In this document: positions 26,348-35,909 of the stretch, piece by piece
Layout: each line of letters opens with the position of its first letter
Numbering within the stretch: the first letter of the stretch is position 1
NCBI GenBank assembly: GCA_015062285.1
Contig: SUUY01000007.1
Span: 1 to 61,731, forward strand
Length of the DNA stretch: 61,731 bases
Source of the DNA: Alphaproteobacteria bacterium
GTDB lineage: Bacteria; Pseudomonadota; Alphaproteobacteria; RF32; CAG-239
Direction: 5' to 3'
Translations under genes and position numbers: made by a program
Notes under the pieces: generated by a model
Told to the model about the DNA's origin: nothing
The model's database searches: none
What the model saw: only the letters and a program-made list of their open reading frames with translations

Positions 26348-27901
26348 TTAAGCCGCCTTTTCTAATTTGTTATCAAACCTTTTTGCATAATCCTGATAAA
26401 AGCTCATCAATTTAGCTTCCAAGTCTTCAGAAATAACTTTTTTCTCTGCTATTTCATTCAAATATTCGGCATGATTTGCTTTTATCTCTTGCAAAGCACC
26501 AGCTTCAAATTCAGCAACTTTATTTACCGGAAGATTATCTAAAAATCCTCTAACTCCGGCAAAAATCGCCACAACTTCTTCCTCCACTGTAAGCGGATTA
26601 TATTGAGGCTGTTTTAACATCTCGGTCAAACGAGCACCACGAGCCAACAACTTTTTGGTAGAAGCATCAAGATCCGATGCAAATTGTGCAAACGATGCCA
26701 TTTCACGATATTGAGCCAAATCAAGTTTCATGGTACCGGCAACTTGTTTCATTGCTTTAATCTGAGCTGAAGACCCCACACGAGAAACTGAAATACCAAC
26801 ATTAACCGCCGGACGCACACCTTGGTAGAACAAACTTGTTTCCAAGAAAATCTGTCCGTCTGTAATCGAAATCACGTTAGTCGGAATATAAGCTGAAACG
26901 TCACCGGCCTGAGTTTCAATCACCGGCAAAGCAGTCAAAGAACCTGCACCTTCCGTATCGTTCATCTTTGCAGCACGCTCCAACAAACGAGAGTGCAAAT
27001 AGAACACGTCACCTGGATATGCCTCACGTCCTGGTGGACGACGGAGCAACAAAGACATTTGACGATATGCCGTTGCTTGCTTAGATAGATCATCATAAAA
27101 GATGACAGCATGCATACCATTATCTCTAAAATATTCACCCATTGCACAACCTGAATATGGAGCAATATACTGCATCGGAGCCGGATCTGAAGCTGTTGCC
27201 GCAACCACGATTGTATAATCTAATGCCCCATAATCTTTAAGTGTCTTAACCACCTGTGCCACGGTAGAACGTTTTTGCCCTACGGCAACATAAATGCAGA
27301 ACAACTTATCTTTGTCTGACTTTGCTGCGTCATTAATTTTCTTTTGGTTAATAATAGTATCTAAGATGATTGCTGTTTTACCGGTTTGGCGGTCACCAAT
27401 GATCAACTCACGTTGGCCACGACCAATCGGAATAAGCGAATCAACAATTTTCAAACCGGTCTGCATTGGTTCATGCACTGACTTTCTTGGAATAATACCG
27501 GGAGCCTTAACTTCAGAACGACTAAATTCCTTAGCTTTAATTGCTCCCAAACCATCAATAGGTTCACCCAAAGCATCAACCACGCGCCCCAACATTTCCT
27601 TTCCGACCGGAACGTTTACAATTTGCTTGGTACGTTTAACCATGTCGCCTTCTTTAATTTGTTGGTCTGAACCGAAAATAACCACACCAACATTATCTTC
27701 TTCCAAGTTAAGAGCCATTCCTTTAACTCCGCTCTCAAACTCCACAAGCTCACCGGCCTGAACTTCATCTAAGCCATACACACGAGCAATACCATCTCCA
27801 ACAGATAGTACTTGTCCAACTTGTGAGACATCAGATTTTACCTCGGAATTTGCGATTTTATCTTTAATGATAGAAGATATTTCACTAGCAGATACCGACA
27901 T
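26348..27901 (-). CDS. atpA: F-type ATP synthase alpha subunit
   Basis: A 517-residue protein with [22 protein letters not shown], the P-loop [13 protein letters not shown] near residue 170, and [31 protein letters not shown]. It is the non-catalytic nucleotide-binding subunit of F1. Length matches the family. Its ATG shares its last base region with the atpH stop (27901), so the genes are translationally coupled. Confidence 0.98.
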   Translation of the reverse strand: MSVSASEISSIIKDKIANSEVKSDVSQVGQVLSVGDGIARVYGLDEVQAGELVEFESGVKGMALNLEEDNVGVVIFGSDQQIKEGDMVKRTKQIVNVPVGKEMLGRVVDALGEPIDGLGAIKAKEFSRSEVKAPGIIPRKSVHEPMQTGLKIVDSLIPIGRGQRELIIGDRQTGKTAIILDTIINQKKINDAAKSDKDKLFCIYVAVGQKRSTVAQVVKTLKDYGALDYTIVVAATASDPAPMQYIAPYSGCAMGEYFRDNGMHAVIFYDDLSKQATAYRQMSLLLRRPPGREAYPGDVFYLHSRLLERAAKMNDTEGAGSLTALPVIETQAGDVSAYIPTNVISITDGQIFLETSLFYQGVRPAVNVGISVSRVGSSAQIKAMKQVAGTMKLDLAQYREMASFAQFASDLDASTKKLLARGARLTEMLKQPQYNPLTVEEEVVAIFAGVRGFLDNLPVNKVAEFEAGALQEIKANHAEYLNEIAEKKVISEDLEAKLMSFYQDYAKRFDNKLEKAA

Positions 27902-28455
27902 TATTCATCACCTTTCATCATATTTTCCAAACTGTTAAGTTTAGCTGTTATTGTATCATCAAACATTTTAGATCCGATACGAATTCTCAATCCTCCGATT
28001 AGTTCCGGATAAACATTACAAGAAAGCACAACTTTTTGTGCTAATTTTTTTTCTAAAACCATAGTCAATTTTTTACTTTGAGCTGAAGACATTTTTTTTG
28101 CACTATCGACTACCACTTCTACCATATTATTGTTTTGATAATAGATATGCACAAACTCATCTAATATCATTATCACCTCGCCCCAACGACGATTTTCCGT
28201 GATAACATCAAGACAATTCAAAGTTTCTTTGCCGATTTTCAGTTTTTGTGCTACTTTTTGCAAAACAGAAATCTTATCTGCTTCAGCCCAAAGCGGATTT
28301 GTCATATAACCAACCAATGTTGCATCATCTTTTAGCGTTTGACGCAGCAATACAACGTCCTTAAAAACTTTATCTGCAGCTTTTTTTTCAACAGCTGCTT
28401 CCAACAAAGCAGTTGCGTATGTTAATGCGATTTTTGTCTTAGAAACTTTTTTCAC
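27901..28455 (-). CDS. atpH: F-type ATP synthase delta subunit
   Basis: A 184-residue protein of the OSCP/delta family: [32 protein letters not shown] at the N-terminus and [58 protein letters not shown] at the C-terminus, where the RIGSKxxDxT motif is typical. It joins F1 to the peripheral stalk. It is the first atp gene after priA; 249 bases separate them, holding a long inverted repeat. Confidence 0.95.
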   Translation of the reverse strand: MKKVSKTKIALTYATALLEAAVEKKAADKVFKDVVLLRQTLKDDATLVGYMTNPLWAEADKISVLQKVAQKLKIGKETLNCLDVITENRRWGEVIMILDEFVHIYYQNNNMVEVVVDSAKKMSSAQSKKLTMVLEKKLAQKVVLSCNVYPELIGGLRIRIGSKMFDDTITAKLNSLENMMKGDE

Positions 28456-28579
28456 GATTCTCTCATTTTTTCTTTTTAAACTGCCGTTATCATATACGAA
28501 AATTAGTTTCTTTTTTATTAATATAAAAATTAATCCACGATAAAAAAACGAAAACCATAATCCCTAATTACTAATGACT

Positions 28580-28706
28580 AAAAGTTTGGAGAATGGCTTA
28601 GATAGAGTAGTTTCTAGGAGTGATAAAAATTTTAGTGTAGATAAGCCTACATGAATTTTTATCAACTACGTAAAACTGCTCTAGATGAGCCGTTATACAA
28701 ACTTTT
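28580..28706. repeat. 127-bp imperfect inverted repeat between priA and atpH
   Basis: AAAAGTTTG (28580-28588) faces CAAACTTTT (28698-28706). Inside, ATGGCTTAGATAGAGTAGTTT faces AAACTGCTCTAGATGAGCCGT, and GATAAAAATT faces AATTTTTATC. Together they can form one long hairpin. The right end overlaps the priA stop codon. The remaining gap (28456-28579) is AT-rich with no gene I can see. It may be a small non-autonomous mobile element or a folded mRNA spacer that sets priA versus atp expression. Confidence 0.6.
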
Positions 28707-30876
28707 AATAAAAAGAATACGGATCTATATCCACTTCTACCCTAACACTTGAAGGAATATTAATTTTAGCAATCCACTGACGGAGAACCTCTTGAATTGG
28801 AATATCTCGAGCAGTCTTTAACAACAAACGATAGCGGTATTTGTTGCGAAGCATAAATATCGGTGCCGGTGCCGGCCCCAAAGTGGATATTTTATCATCA
28901 TTAAAAGCCACTTGCCCCAACCACTGTGCCACTCGTTGCGTATTGTCAGGATTAGCTCCGGAAACAATCACCGATGCCAATTTCCCAAATGGCGGCATTT
29001 TTAATAATTTACGAGATTTTTTCTCCAAATTCAAAAACATAGTAGCGTCATATTGAAGCAATGCTTGCAGAACCGCATTTTCCGGATACAAAGTTTGAAC
29101 ATATACCGTACCTTTCTTTTCTCCTCTTCCGGCTCGACCGGAAACTTGCGATAAAAGTTGAAAAGTCCGTTCTGAAGCACGCAAATCACTCCCCATTAAG
29201 CCCAAATCCGCATCAACAATACCAACCAATGTCAGAGCCGGAAAGTGATGACCTTTAGCCAATATTTGCGTACCGATTAAAATATCAATTTCGCCATTTT
29301 CCATTTCGTTTACCACTTTGTGCACTTCTTGAAAATTAGTGGTAAAATCACTGGAAAGAACCTTAGTTCTGGCTAACGGAAAACGATATTTTATTTCTTC
29401 GGCAATTCGCTCTACTCCCGGGCCACATGCTGTCAAACCGCTTTCAGAATGACAATCAGGACAACAATCAGGTGTTTCTGTCATAAATCCGCAATGATGA
29501 CAAACTAATTTTTTAGAACGTCGATGCTCAGTCAACCAAGAAGTACAGTTCGGACACTGAATCCGATATCCGCAGTCACGACAAATTACCAAAGGTGCAT
29601 AACCGCGACGATTCAAAAACAGCATTGTCTGCTCACCCTTTTCGAGATTGTCCTTTATTTGCTCCACCAATGTCGGAGACAACCACGATGTTCCCCAAGA
29701 ACCCTTCAGCGGTTTATCTTGTTTTAAGTCGATAATTTTTATATCAGGCAAGCAAGCATCGGCATACCTGCTTTTTAGTACAAGCTCATCATATTTACCG
29801 TTTTCCACATTTACTATGGTTTCCAAATCAGGAGTTGCCGTTGCCAATATTATGGGAATTTGTTCAAACTTGGCCCGCACAACCGCCATATCACGACCTT
29901 GGTAATTCACCACATCTTCTTGTTTAAATGACTGATCATGGCTTTCATCAACCACAATCAAACCTAAATCAGCATAGGGCAAAAACAAGGCAGATCTGGC
30001 TCCCACCACAACTCTTGCCTCGCCTTCTGCAACAGCTTTCCATGTATCAATTCGTTCTCTAGACCCTAATGCTGAATGCCATTTTGCCGGTTTTACGCCA
30101 AAACGTTTTTCAAATCTGCCAAGCCATTGACTGGTCAAACCTATTTCCGGCACCATAATCAAAACTTGTTTTTTTTGTCTGATCGCTTCAGCAACAGCTT
30201 CAAAATAGACTTCCGTTTTGCCCGATCCGGTAACGCCGTTAAGAAGAGTCGCCCTAAAACCGTTGCCGATTTTTCTGCACAACTCATCTGCTGCCGCTTG
30301 TTGTTCAAGTGTAAGCTTAACTTTTTGAAATTTCACATCAGGTTCTAAAAATTGTTTTTTGTATTCAATCAAAACCGGACGTAATACACCGGCATCTATC
30401 ATCGTTTTAATCACACTTTGCCCTACACCGGCACCGGCAGCAATTTCTTGTCTGCTAAATGGCATTTTTTTTAAAAACTCAATAACTCTCCACCTTGCAT
30501 CAGAATTTTTAAGCTTTGCCTCGCTCAATGTTTTGCCTGAAAGCTCATACAAAACATTCATTTTCGGATCTTCAAACACTCCCCGTACTGAGAGCACCAT
30601 TTTTAATACCAAACCCAAATAAGCCATATTATAAGCAGAAACGAAATCAACAAATCTCATTAAATCAAGACTTAAAGCCGGTAAATTGACTCTTTCCATT
30701 ATCGGCTTAATCTTTGTATCATCTAGTTTTGATGATTTTTCCAGCTTCCACACCACACCGATTTGGGTTTCTCTACCAAACGGAACTCGCACAATTTCAC
30801 CCAAAACCGGATCTCCGTCGATTTTATAATCAAACGGCTCATTAAACGGTAATGGCAACAAAACTCCGACTATCAA
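28705..30876 (-). CDS. priA: Primosomal replication protein N' (PriA helicase)
   Basis: A 723-residue protein. The N-terminal DNA-binding domain starts MIVGVLLPLPFNEPFDYKI. The helicase core has Walker A NGVTGSGKTEVYFEA (about residue 220), DESHDQSFKQ and LATATPD. The zinc domain has the eight-cysteine block CRDCGYRIQCPNC...VCHHCGFMTETPDCCPDC, and the second helicase lobe has GTQILAKGHHFPALTLV and QVSGRAGRG. It restarts stalled replication forks. The order priA-atpH is typical of Alphaproteobacteria. All key residues are present. Confidence 0.97.
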   Translation of the reverse strand: MIVGVLLPLPFNEPFDYKIDGDPVLGEIVRVPFGRETQIGVVWKLEKSSKLDDTKIKPIMERVNLPALSLDLMRFVDFVSAYNMAYLGLVLKMVLSVRGVFEDPKMNVLYELSGKTLSEAKLKNSDARWRVIEFLKKMPFSRQEIAAGAGVGQSVIKTMIDAGVLRPVLIEYKKQFLEPDVKFQKVKLTLEQQAAADELCRKIGNGFRATLLNGVTGSGKTEVYFEAVAEAIRQKKQVLIMVPEIGLTSQWLGRFEKRFGVKPAKWHSALGSRERIDTWKAVAEGEARVVVGARSALFLPYADLGLIVVDESHDQSFKQEDVVNYQGRDMAVVRAKFEQIPIILATATPDLETIVNVENGKYDELVLKSRYADACLPDIKIIDLKQDKPLKGSWGTSWLSPTLVEQIKDNLEKGEQTMLFLNRRGYAPLVICRDCGYRIQCPNCTSWLTEHRRSKKLVCHHCGFMTETPDCCPDCHSESGLTACGPGVERIAEEIKYRFPLARTKVLSSDFTTNFQEVHKVVNEMENGEIDILIGTQILAKGHHFPALTLVGIVDADLGLMGSDLRASERTFQLLSQVSGRAGRGEKKGTVYVQTLYPENAVLQALLQYDATMFLNLEKKSRKLLKMPPFGKLASVIVSGANPDNTQRVAQWLGQVAFNDDKISTLGPAPAPIFMLRNKYRYRLLLKTARDIPIQEVLRQWIAKINIPSSVRVEVDIDPYSFY

Positions 30877-30949
30877 CTTTTTCTCCTAAGCTATCATATC
30901 CTAATATTTATTCCTGCAAAATAAAATCCAAATCAGCAAAATCCCCACA

Positions 30950-30988
30950 AAAAAAAGCTCCAATCATAGCGATTGAAGCTTCTTTTTC
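30950..30988 (-). terminator. Terminator on the minus strand before priA
   Basis: On the minus strand GAAGCTTCAATC pairs imperfectly with GATTGGAGCTTTT around a short loop and runs into eight Ts. It lies 27 bases past the stop of a small lipoprotein-like frame and upstream of priA. Confidence 0.6.
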
Positions 30989-31014
30989 TTAATTTTTGAA
31001 CCAGACACGAAGAA

Positions 31015-31139
31015 TCACAGCATGTCTCCAATCATCATATTGGCTGGAGTTCCGACCTTTTGTCCGGTGTTTTGACCACATGTGAACAATAATAATCCGG
31101 CATTAACTAGAGCTAAAATTGCAAAAGACTTTTTCGCAT
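31015..31139 (-). pseudogene. Small lipoprotein-like frame lacking a start (one-base shift)
   Basis: In one minus-strand frame the region reads AKKSFAILALVNAGLLLFTCGQNTGQ and ends TGA at 31015-31017, about 41 codons. It looks like a short lipoprotein signal with the lipobox LLFTC and an entericidin-like mature part. No start codon is in that frame: the ATG at 31137-31139 opens MRKSLLQF then stops. One extra A in the A run after ATGCG would join it to MRKKSFAIL. A terminator follows the stop, which supports a real former gene. A sequencing error is possible. Confidence 0.35.
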
Positions 31140-31140
31140 T

Positions 31141-31365
31141 CTAGAGTTTATTAATAAATTCCAACTCTTCTCCATATTCATCACCATTATACGATGATAT
31201 AAACTCGATAGTGTCCCCGACCTCACACATATCAAGGTCATCAAAACACATACTGGATATGCTCTCCAACGAAGCAAAAATCCTTTTGTCTTCCACCTCA
31301 GTTTTAATCATAGCAGTAATAACTATGCCGAGGTTTTCCATACTAATAATTACACCTTTTTCCAT
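31141..31365 (-). CDS. Small acidic hypothetical protein
   Basis: A 74-residue acidic protein (MEKGVIISMENLGIVITAMIKTEVEDKRIF...) ending YGEELEFINKL. The second Met (MENLGIV) is another possible start. It has a beta-rich look and no membrane span or signal. It lies between the divergent xerC gene and the lipoprotein-like frame, with which it may share a transcript. No family recognised. Confidence 0.45.
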   Translation of the reverse strand: MEKGVIISMENLGIVITAMIKTEVEDKRIFASLESISSMCFDDLDMCEVGDTIEFISSYNGDEYGEELEFINKL

Positions 31366-31474
31366 AAACTTTTCATTTACAATAAGATACTAAAAATTCA
31401 TAACTAAGCTCACCCTATCATTATCAAAAATTTTGTCAAGAAAATATTAACCATAGAAGGTTATACTGAACATT

Positions 31475-32419
31475 ATGAAATACGAAATCAAATATATAAC
31501 CTCCCCTGAGGTTTTAAAATACATCAAAGATTGGCAAACTTGGCTCAAGGATGAACGTCGTTATTCGTCGCACACTCTTGATGCCTATGCTCGGGACTTA
31601 GCTATTTTTTTAAGTTTTTTGCACGATTACACTGATAAAATTCCGGATATCAACGACCTCAAAGAAGCCGATGTCCGTACTTTTAGGTCATTTTTAAGCC
31701 AACGCAATAATAAACATATTGAAAAATCTTCCATTTCTCGAGAATTATCAACAATCAAAAATTTCTATAGTTGGCTGGCTAAAAAAAAATTAATCAACAA
31801 TACTGCTATTAGTGTAATATCATCACCAAAAATTGGAAAATATTTACCTAAAGCAATCGATGTTGACGAAACTTTTAATGTGCTTGACGTTGCTAAAGAT
31901 TTTGCCAAATCAGAGTGGCAAGGACTTAGAGATGTCGCCATTTTTACAATATTATACGGCTGTGGTTTGCGAATTTCTGAAGCCTTGTCACTCAATTTTG
32001 GAGATATAAATCATAACAATTTCCTCAAAATCAAAGGTAAAGGAAACAAAGAACGCATTGTTCCTGTTTTACCTGTTGTCAGAGAAAAGATAAATGCCTA
32101 CCTTGAGGCTTGCCCTTATAACATTAAACAAGGAGAACCCTTGTTTTTAGGAGCAAGAGGTGAAAGAATAAGCCCTCGCATTGTGCAGAGAACATTGGAA
32201 AAAATACGCAAATATTTGGGCCTTACAGACAATTTGACACCCCATGCCTTACGCCATTCTTTTGCCACTCACCTTTTAGCCAATGGGACAGATCTTCGTT
32301 CATTACAAGAGCTATTGGGCCATGCGTCCCTTTCCACCACCCAACGCTATACCGACGTTCAAATCGAAACCCTAAAACGAGAATATAGCAAAGCTCATCC
32401 TTTGGAAAAAGAAGAATAA
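31475..32419 (+). CDS. xerC: Tyrosine recombinase XerC
   Basis: A 314-residue protein with an N-terminal SAM-like DNA-binding domain (WQTWLKDERRYSSHTLDAYARDL) and the full catalytic set: Arg in YGCGLRISEALSL, Lys in KGKGNKERIVP, HALRHSFATHLL, LLGHASLSTTQRYT with the Tyr nucleophile. Xer enzymes resolve chromosome dimers at dif. I chose XerC rather than XerD because, in the Alphaproteobacteria I recall, the gene divergent from priA is xerC. It is a monocistronic gene with its own terminator. Confidence 0.88.
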   Translation: MKYEIKYITSPEVLKYIKDWQTWLKDERRYSSHTLDAYARDLAIFLSFLHDYTDKIPDINDLKEADVRTFRSFLSQRNNKHIEKSSISRELSTIKNFYSWLAKKKLINNTAISVISSPKIGKYLPKAIDVDETFNVLDVAKDFAKSEWQGLRDVAIFTILYGCGLRISEALSLNFGDINHNNFLKIKGKGNKERIVPVLPVVREKINAYLEACPYNIKQGEPLFLGARGERISPRIVQRTLEKIRKYLGLTDNLTPHALRHSFATHLLANGTDLRSLQELLGHASLSTTQRYTDVQIETLKREYSKAHPLEKEE

Positions 32420-32447
32420 AAAAACCGGCCAATTAGCCGGTTTAATT
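32418..32447 (+). terminator. Terminator of xerC
   Basis: AAACCGGC pairs with GCCGGTTT around CAATTA and is followed by TAATTCTT. It starts at the xerC stop and can also serve the convergent rpmG. Confidence 0.7.
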
Positions 32448-32461
32448 CTTCCTAACACATA

Positions 32462-32629
32462 TTACTTGAGTTTTTTCTCAACGAACTCTTCGTGTTTTTT
32501 AGACTTTTTATCATATTTTTTCAAAGTCAATTTTTCAGGATGAGTTCTTGGATTTTTTTCTGCCAAGTAAAATGTACCTGTACCAGCTGTACTTTCCAAT
32601 TTAATTTTAACTTTTACTGCTTTTGCCAT
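32462..32629 (-). CDS. rpmG: 50S ribosomal protein L33
   Basis: A 55-residue protein read on the minus strand: MAKAVKVKIKLESTAGTGTF, then YLAEKNPRTHPEKLTLKKYD and a Lys-rich end. This is the L33 fold of the cysteine-free type usual in Proteobacteria. Start at 32627-32629, stop TAA at 32462-32464. It is part of the large ribosomal subunit near the E site. It is convergent with xerC and 91 bases from the S41 protease gene upstream. Confidence 0.95.
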   Translation of the reverse strand: MAKAVKVKIKLESTAGTGTFYLAEKNPRTHPEKLTLKKYDKKSKKHEEFVEKKLK

Positions 32630-32720
32630 TGTTACATACTCTTTTTAACATTAAGATTAAAACATTTAGGCGTAATATACATTTTTTTGAGCCTATGTCA
32701 ACAATATTTTGCAAAATTAT

Positions 32721-33821
32721 TTATCTTTTAAGCAAAATTTGAGCAATTTTCTCATCTAACAGGCTATCACTGCGACTTTCAGCCAAGCAATTATCATTTT
32801 TCGGAGCATTTATCAACCGGTTTTCATCTTTAGATTCCGGCATCTCAAATGTGCACACATCAGGAATCACGCCAAAATCAGATAACTTCTGACCTGATGG
32901 GGCATAAATATACGCACTTGTAACAGATATTGCACTACCGTTTGGCAAATCAATCAGATTTTGAATACTTCCTTTCCCAAACGTCTTGGTTCCAACCACT
33001 TTTGCCCTACCTTGGTCTTGAAGAGCTTGTGCTAAAACTTCTGCTGCCGATGCCGTGTCTCCATCAACTAAAACAACCACATCTGCATTTTCGCCAACAC
33101 CGCCTTCCTTAGCATTATAATATATGATTTCTTCGTTTGGCTTGCCTTTAACAGACGCAATTATTCCCTGATCTAAAAAAACATCGGCAACATCAATAGC
33201 CGCCGAAAGTTGTCCTCCGGGACAACCACGTAAATCTAAAATAATTCCGTTTGCTTGTTTGTGTTCATTAAGAGCATTTATAATTTCATCATACAAAAAC
33301 TTATTAAAGATTCCTATCTTTATATATAAATTCTCTTCCTCCATACGTGCAGCAAAAGTTCTTTTTTGCTTTAATAAACTTCGATTTTCACCCCCGATAA
33401 AATATTTAGCATCTTTTCCCATATCTTTAATCGCATAAAGCATGATATTGTCAAATGCTTCAAAATCATATTTTTTTGCCTTCGAAGAAACGTTTATAGC
33501 CATATCAAAAATATTACCGGCCAAATCAGCCCATAACTTTGCATCATTTCTGTCTTTAGGTTTATACAGACTCTTAATCAATCTTGTTTTATAATATAGA
33601 CTTATCTTATTATTATCATTCGCTACACGCAAATTCTTATCTAACACATTAATTGCTTTTAAGATGATGATTGCAACATCTTCAGTGCTTATAGAATCTA
33701 CACTCTGTTTGGGAACTTGTTCAAACAAAACATACAGATTATCTTCTTCCATCGCCGATAGGACGGAAATATTGAATGAAAAACTAAAAATTAAAAAAAA
33801 TAAAATAAAATTTTTTTTCAT
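32721..33821 (-). CDS. S41-family C-terminal processing protease
   Basis: A 366-residue protein with a signal peptide (MKKNFILFFLIFSFSFNISVLSA). The S41 core shows GIILDLRGCPGGQLSAAIDVAD, VLVDGDTASAAEVLAQAL with the catalytic Ser, and VGTKTFGKGSIQ with the Lys of the dyad. No PDZ domain is clear between signal and core, unlike CtpA. The N-terminal 150 residues are helical. It should act in the periplasm on envelope proteins. Its ATG overlaps the xthA stop (ATGA), so it is coupled to a DNA-repair gene, an odd pairing. Confidence 0.85.
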   Translation of the reverse strand: MKKNFILFFLIFSFSFNISVLSAMEEDNLYVLFEQVPKQSVDSISTEDVAIIILKAINVLDKNLRVANDNNKISLYYKTRLIKSLYKPKDRNDAKLWADLAGNIFDMAINVSSKAKKYDFEAFDNIMLYAIKDMGKDAKYFIGGENRSLLKQKRTFAARMEEENLYIKIGIFNKFLYDEIINALNEHKQANGIILDLRGCPGGQLSAAIDVADVFLDQGIIASVKGKPNEEIIYYNAKEGGVGENADVVVLVDGDTASAAEVLAQALQDQGRAKVVGTKTFGKGSIQNLIDLPNGSAISVTSAYIYAPSGQKLSDFGVIPDVCTFEMPESKDENRLINAPKNDNCLAESRSDSLLDEKIAQILLKR

Positions 33822-34609
33822 TTTAATTCTGCCTTTAATACGGTGTGATCAGAAGGCTTGCTAGCTAATCTCGGATTTTTATCAACTTCACAGAATTTCA
33901 GCATATCAACCGCCATTGGCGACATAAATAAATAATCAATTCGCATCCCTAAATCATTTGCCAAAGCTCCACCGGCATAATCCCAAAATGTATATCCGCT
34001 CTTGGTTGCATGTAATGACCTGAAAGCATCATAATATCCTAAATATTGCAAAGCCCAAAGTCTTTGTTTTACTTCTTGCCTAAACAATGCATTGTTTTTA
34101 TATTCCTTTGGGTCATACACATCATTATCTGTCAATATGACATTAAAATCCCCTCCCAAAATAACCGGCTTACCTAATCCTAAAAGCTCAGATGCTCTTT
34201 TGTATAATGCTGTCTGCCAATTTAACTTATATATGTAGCGACTATCATCATCAGGATCATTATATGGCGGATTTCCATTTGGCAAATAAATCGAAGCAAC
34301 TCTATATTCTACCCCATTAACTTTAATATCTGCCTCCAAATATCGAGCTTGTTCATCAACAAAGTTTGGCAAATTTTCTTCCGTCACAACAATTTTATGA
34401 CGACTTAAAATCGCTACTCCGTTATAACTTTTCTGCCCTAAAATCTTTGCGTTATATCCCGTTGTCTGCAATTCAAAAAACGGAAAAGAATTAAATTCTG
34501 TTTTAATTTCTTGCAACAGAACAATATCAGGATTTTCTTTTTGCAACCAATCTAGCAAATTATCTAATCTGGCATTTATCGAATTAACATTATATGTAGC
34601 AATTTTCAT
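33818..34609 (-). CDS. xthA: Exodeoxyribonuclease III
   Basis: A 263-residue protein of the exonuclease/endonuclease/phosphatase fold: MKIATYNVNSINARLDNLLDWL, DIVLLQEIKTE (metal-binding Glu), VASIYLPNGNPP, GGDFNVILTDNDVYD and the closing RIDYLFMS...KPSDHTVLKAEL with the catalytic Asp-His. It cuts DNA at abasic sites and trims 3' ends. It is the first gene of a two-gene unit with the S41 protease and is divergent from dgt. Confidence 0.95.
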   Translation of the reverse strand: MKIATYNVNSINARLDNLLDWLQKENPDIVLLQEIKTEFNSFPFFELQTTGYNAKILGQKSYNGVAILSRHKIVVTEENLPNFVDEQARYLEADIKVNGVEYRVASIYLPNGNPPYNDPDDDSRYIYKLNWQTALYKRASELLGLGKPVILGGDFNVILTDNDVYDPKEYKNNALFRQEVKQRLWALQYLGYYDAFRSLHATKSGYTFWDYAGGALANDLGMRIDYLFMSPMAVDMLKFCEVDKNPRLASKPSDHTVLKAELK

Positions 34610-34677
34610 TATTAACCCTTTATTATCAGAATTATGTATAGACTATAACAAAAATACAATCATTGAAAGTAAAAAAA

Positions 34678-35835
34678 ATGGACCATTTAGCAACTTATGC
34701 ATCACACGCGCAAAACAGCAAAGGACGTTTATATCCAGACTATAGCAATATAATCAGATCTCCATTTCAACGTGATAGAGATCGCTTAATCCATTCTTCA
34801 GCATTTAGGCGTTTAGATGGCAAGACTCAGGTTTTTGCTTATCATGAGGGCAAAAACTATCGTACTCGCCTAACTCACAGCATTGAGGTAGCACAAATAA
34901 CTCGTACCATATGTAAAAATCTCCAACTCAATGAAGAACTTGGTGAAGCTATTGCGTTAGCACATGATTTAGGGCATGCTCCGTTCGGACACGCCGGAGA
35001 ACGTGCACTAAATAATTCTATGAAAAAATTTGGCGGGTTTGATCACAATATCAATTCACTGAAAATAATGACGGAACAAGAAGTTCATTATCCTGAATTT
35101 GAAGGTCTTAACCTTACTTGGGAAACATTGGAAGGTACTCTCAAGCACAACGGACCAATAAAAAAAACATCAGATGAATTTCTCAGAGAATTTAACAAAA
35201 AATTTAATTTAGACCTAAAACATTATTCTTCACTAGAGTCGCAAATTGCATCTTTTGCTGATGACATTGCATATAACAATCATGATATAGATGATGGTTT
35301 TCGAGCAGGATTTTTCACTATTGATAATTTGAGAACATTGCCGTTTATAGCTGACATCATCAATAAATTTGAGCAAGATTATCCTGATGCCGATGATAAC
35401 ATAAAAATATATGCCATTACCCGACAACTTATTGCCTTAATGGTATTTGATCTTCTAGAGAACACCAAAAACAATATAAATAAATTCAACATAAAAACCA
35501 GTGACGATGTTCGCATTCAGGCTAATTTCACAGCAGATTTTTCGCTTGAAATGCACAAAAAAATAGCTTTACTACGACAATTTTTAAAAGAACATTTTTA
35601 TACCGTTACTTCCGTTGCCAGAATGGACATGAAATCGCAAAAAATTGTAGAAGAACTTTTTAGCGTATTTATGAACGATTATCGCCTGTTGCCCAAAGAA
35701 GTTCGCCAAAAAACATCTGCCAATATGCAAGATAAAAAATTGGCTGATATCATTTGTACACACATTGCCTCCATGACTGATATCATGGCAATCGAAGAAC
35801 ACCGCAAACTTTTTGATCCATACCGCAGATTCTGA
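34678..35835 (+). CDS. dgt: Deoxyguanosinetriphosphate triphosphohydrolase-like protein
   Basis: From ATG 34678 (MDHLATYASHAQN) the product is 385 residues. HD-domain metal ligands are in YRTRLTHSIEVAQITRTI and ALAHDLGHAPFGHAGERAL, with a third block in QIASFADDIAYNNHDIDDGF. Family members remove triphosphate from dNTPs. A TTG five codons earlier is also open, but neither start has a good ribosome-binding site. It is followed by the SPOR gene 74 bases downstream, as in many Alphaproteobacteria. Confidence 0.93.
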   Translation: MDHLATYASHAQNSKGRLYPDYSNIIRSPFQRDRDRLIHSSAFRRLDGKTQVFAYHEGKNYRTRLTHSIEVAQITRTICKNLQLNEELGEAIALAHDLGHAPFGHAGERALNNSMKKFGGFDHNINSLKIMTEQEVHYPEFEGLNLTWETLEGTLKHNGPIKKTSDEFLREFNKKFNLDLKHYSSLESQIASFADDIAYNNHDIDDGFRAGFFTIDNLRTLPFIADIINKFEQDYPDADDNIKIYAITRQLIALMVFDLLENTKNNINKFNIKTSDDVRIQANFTADFSLEMHKKIALLRQFLKEHFYTVTSVARMDMKSQKIVEELFSVFMNDYRLLPKEVRQKTSANMQDKKLADIICTHIASMTDIMAIEEHRKLFDPYRRF

Positions 35836-35909
35836 TTTTTTGTTAAGGTATTATAAAACATTTTTATTTAATATTATGACATTAGAACATTATATTAAGG
35901 AGTCTGAAT

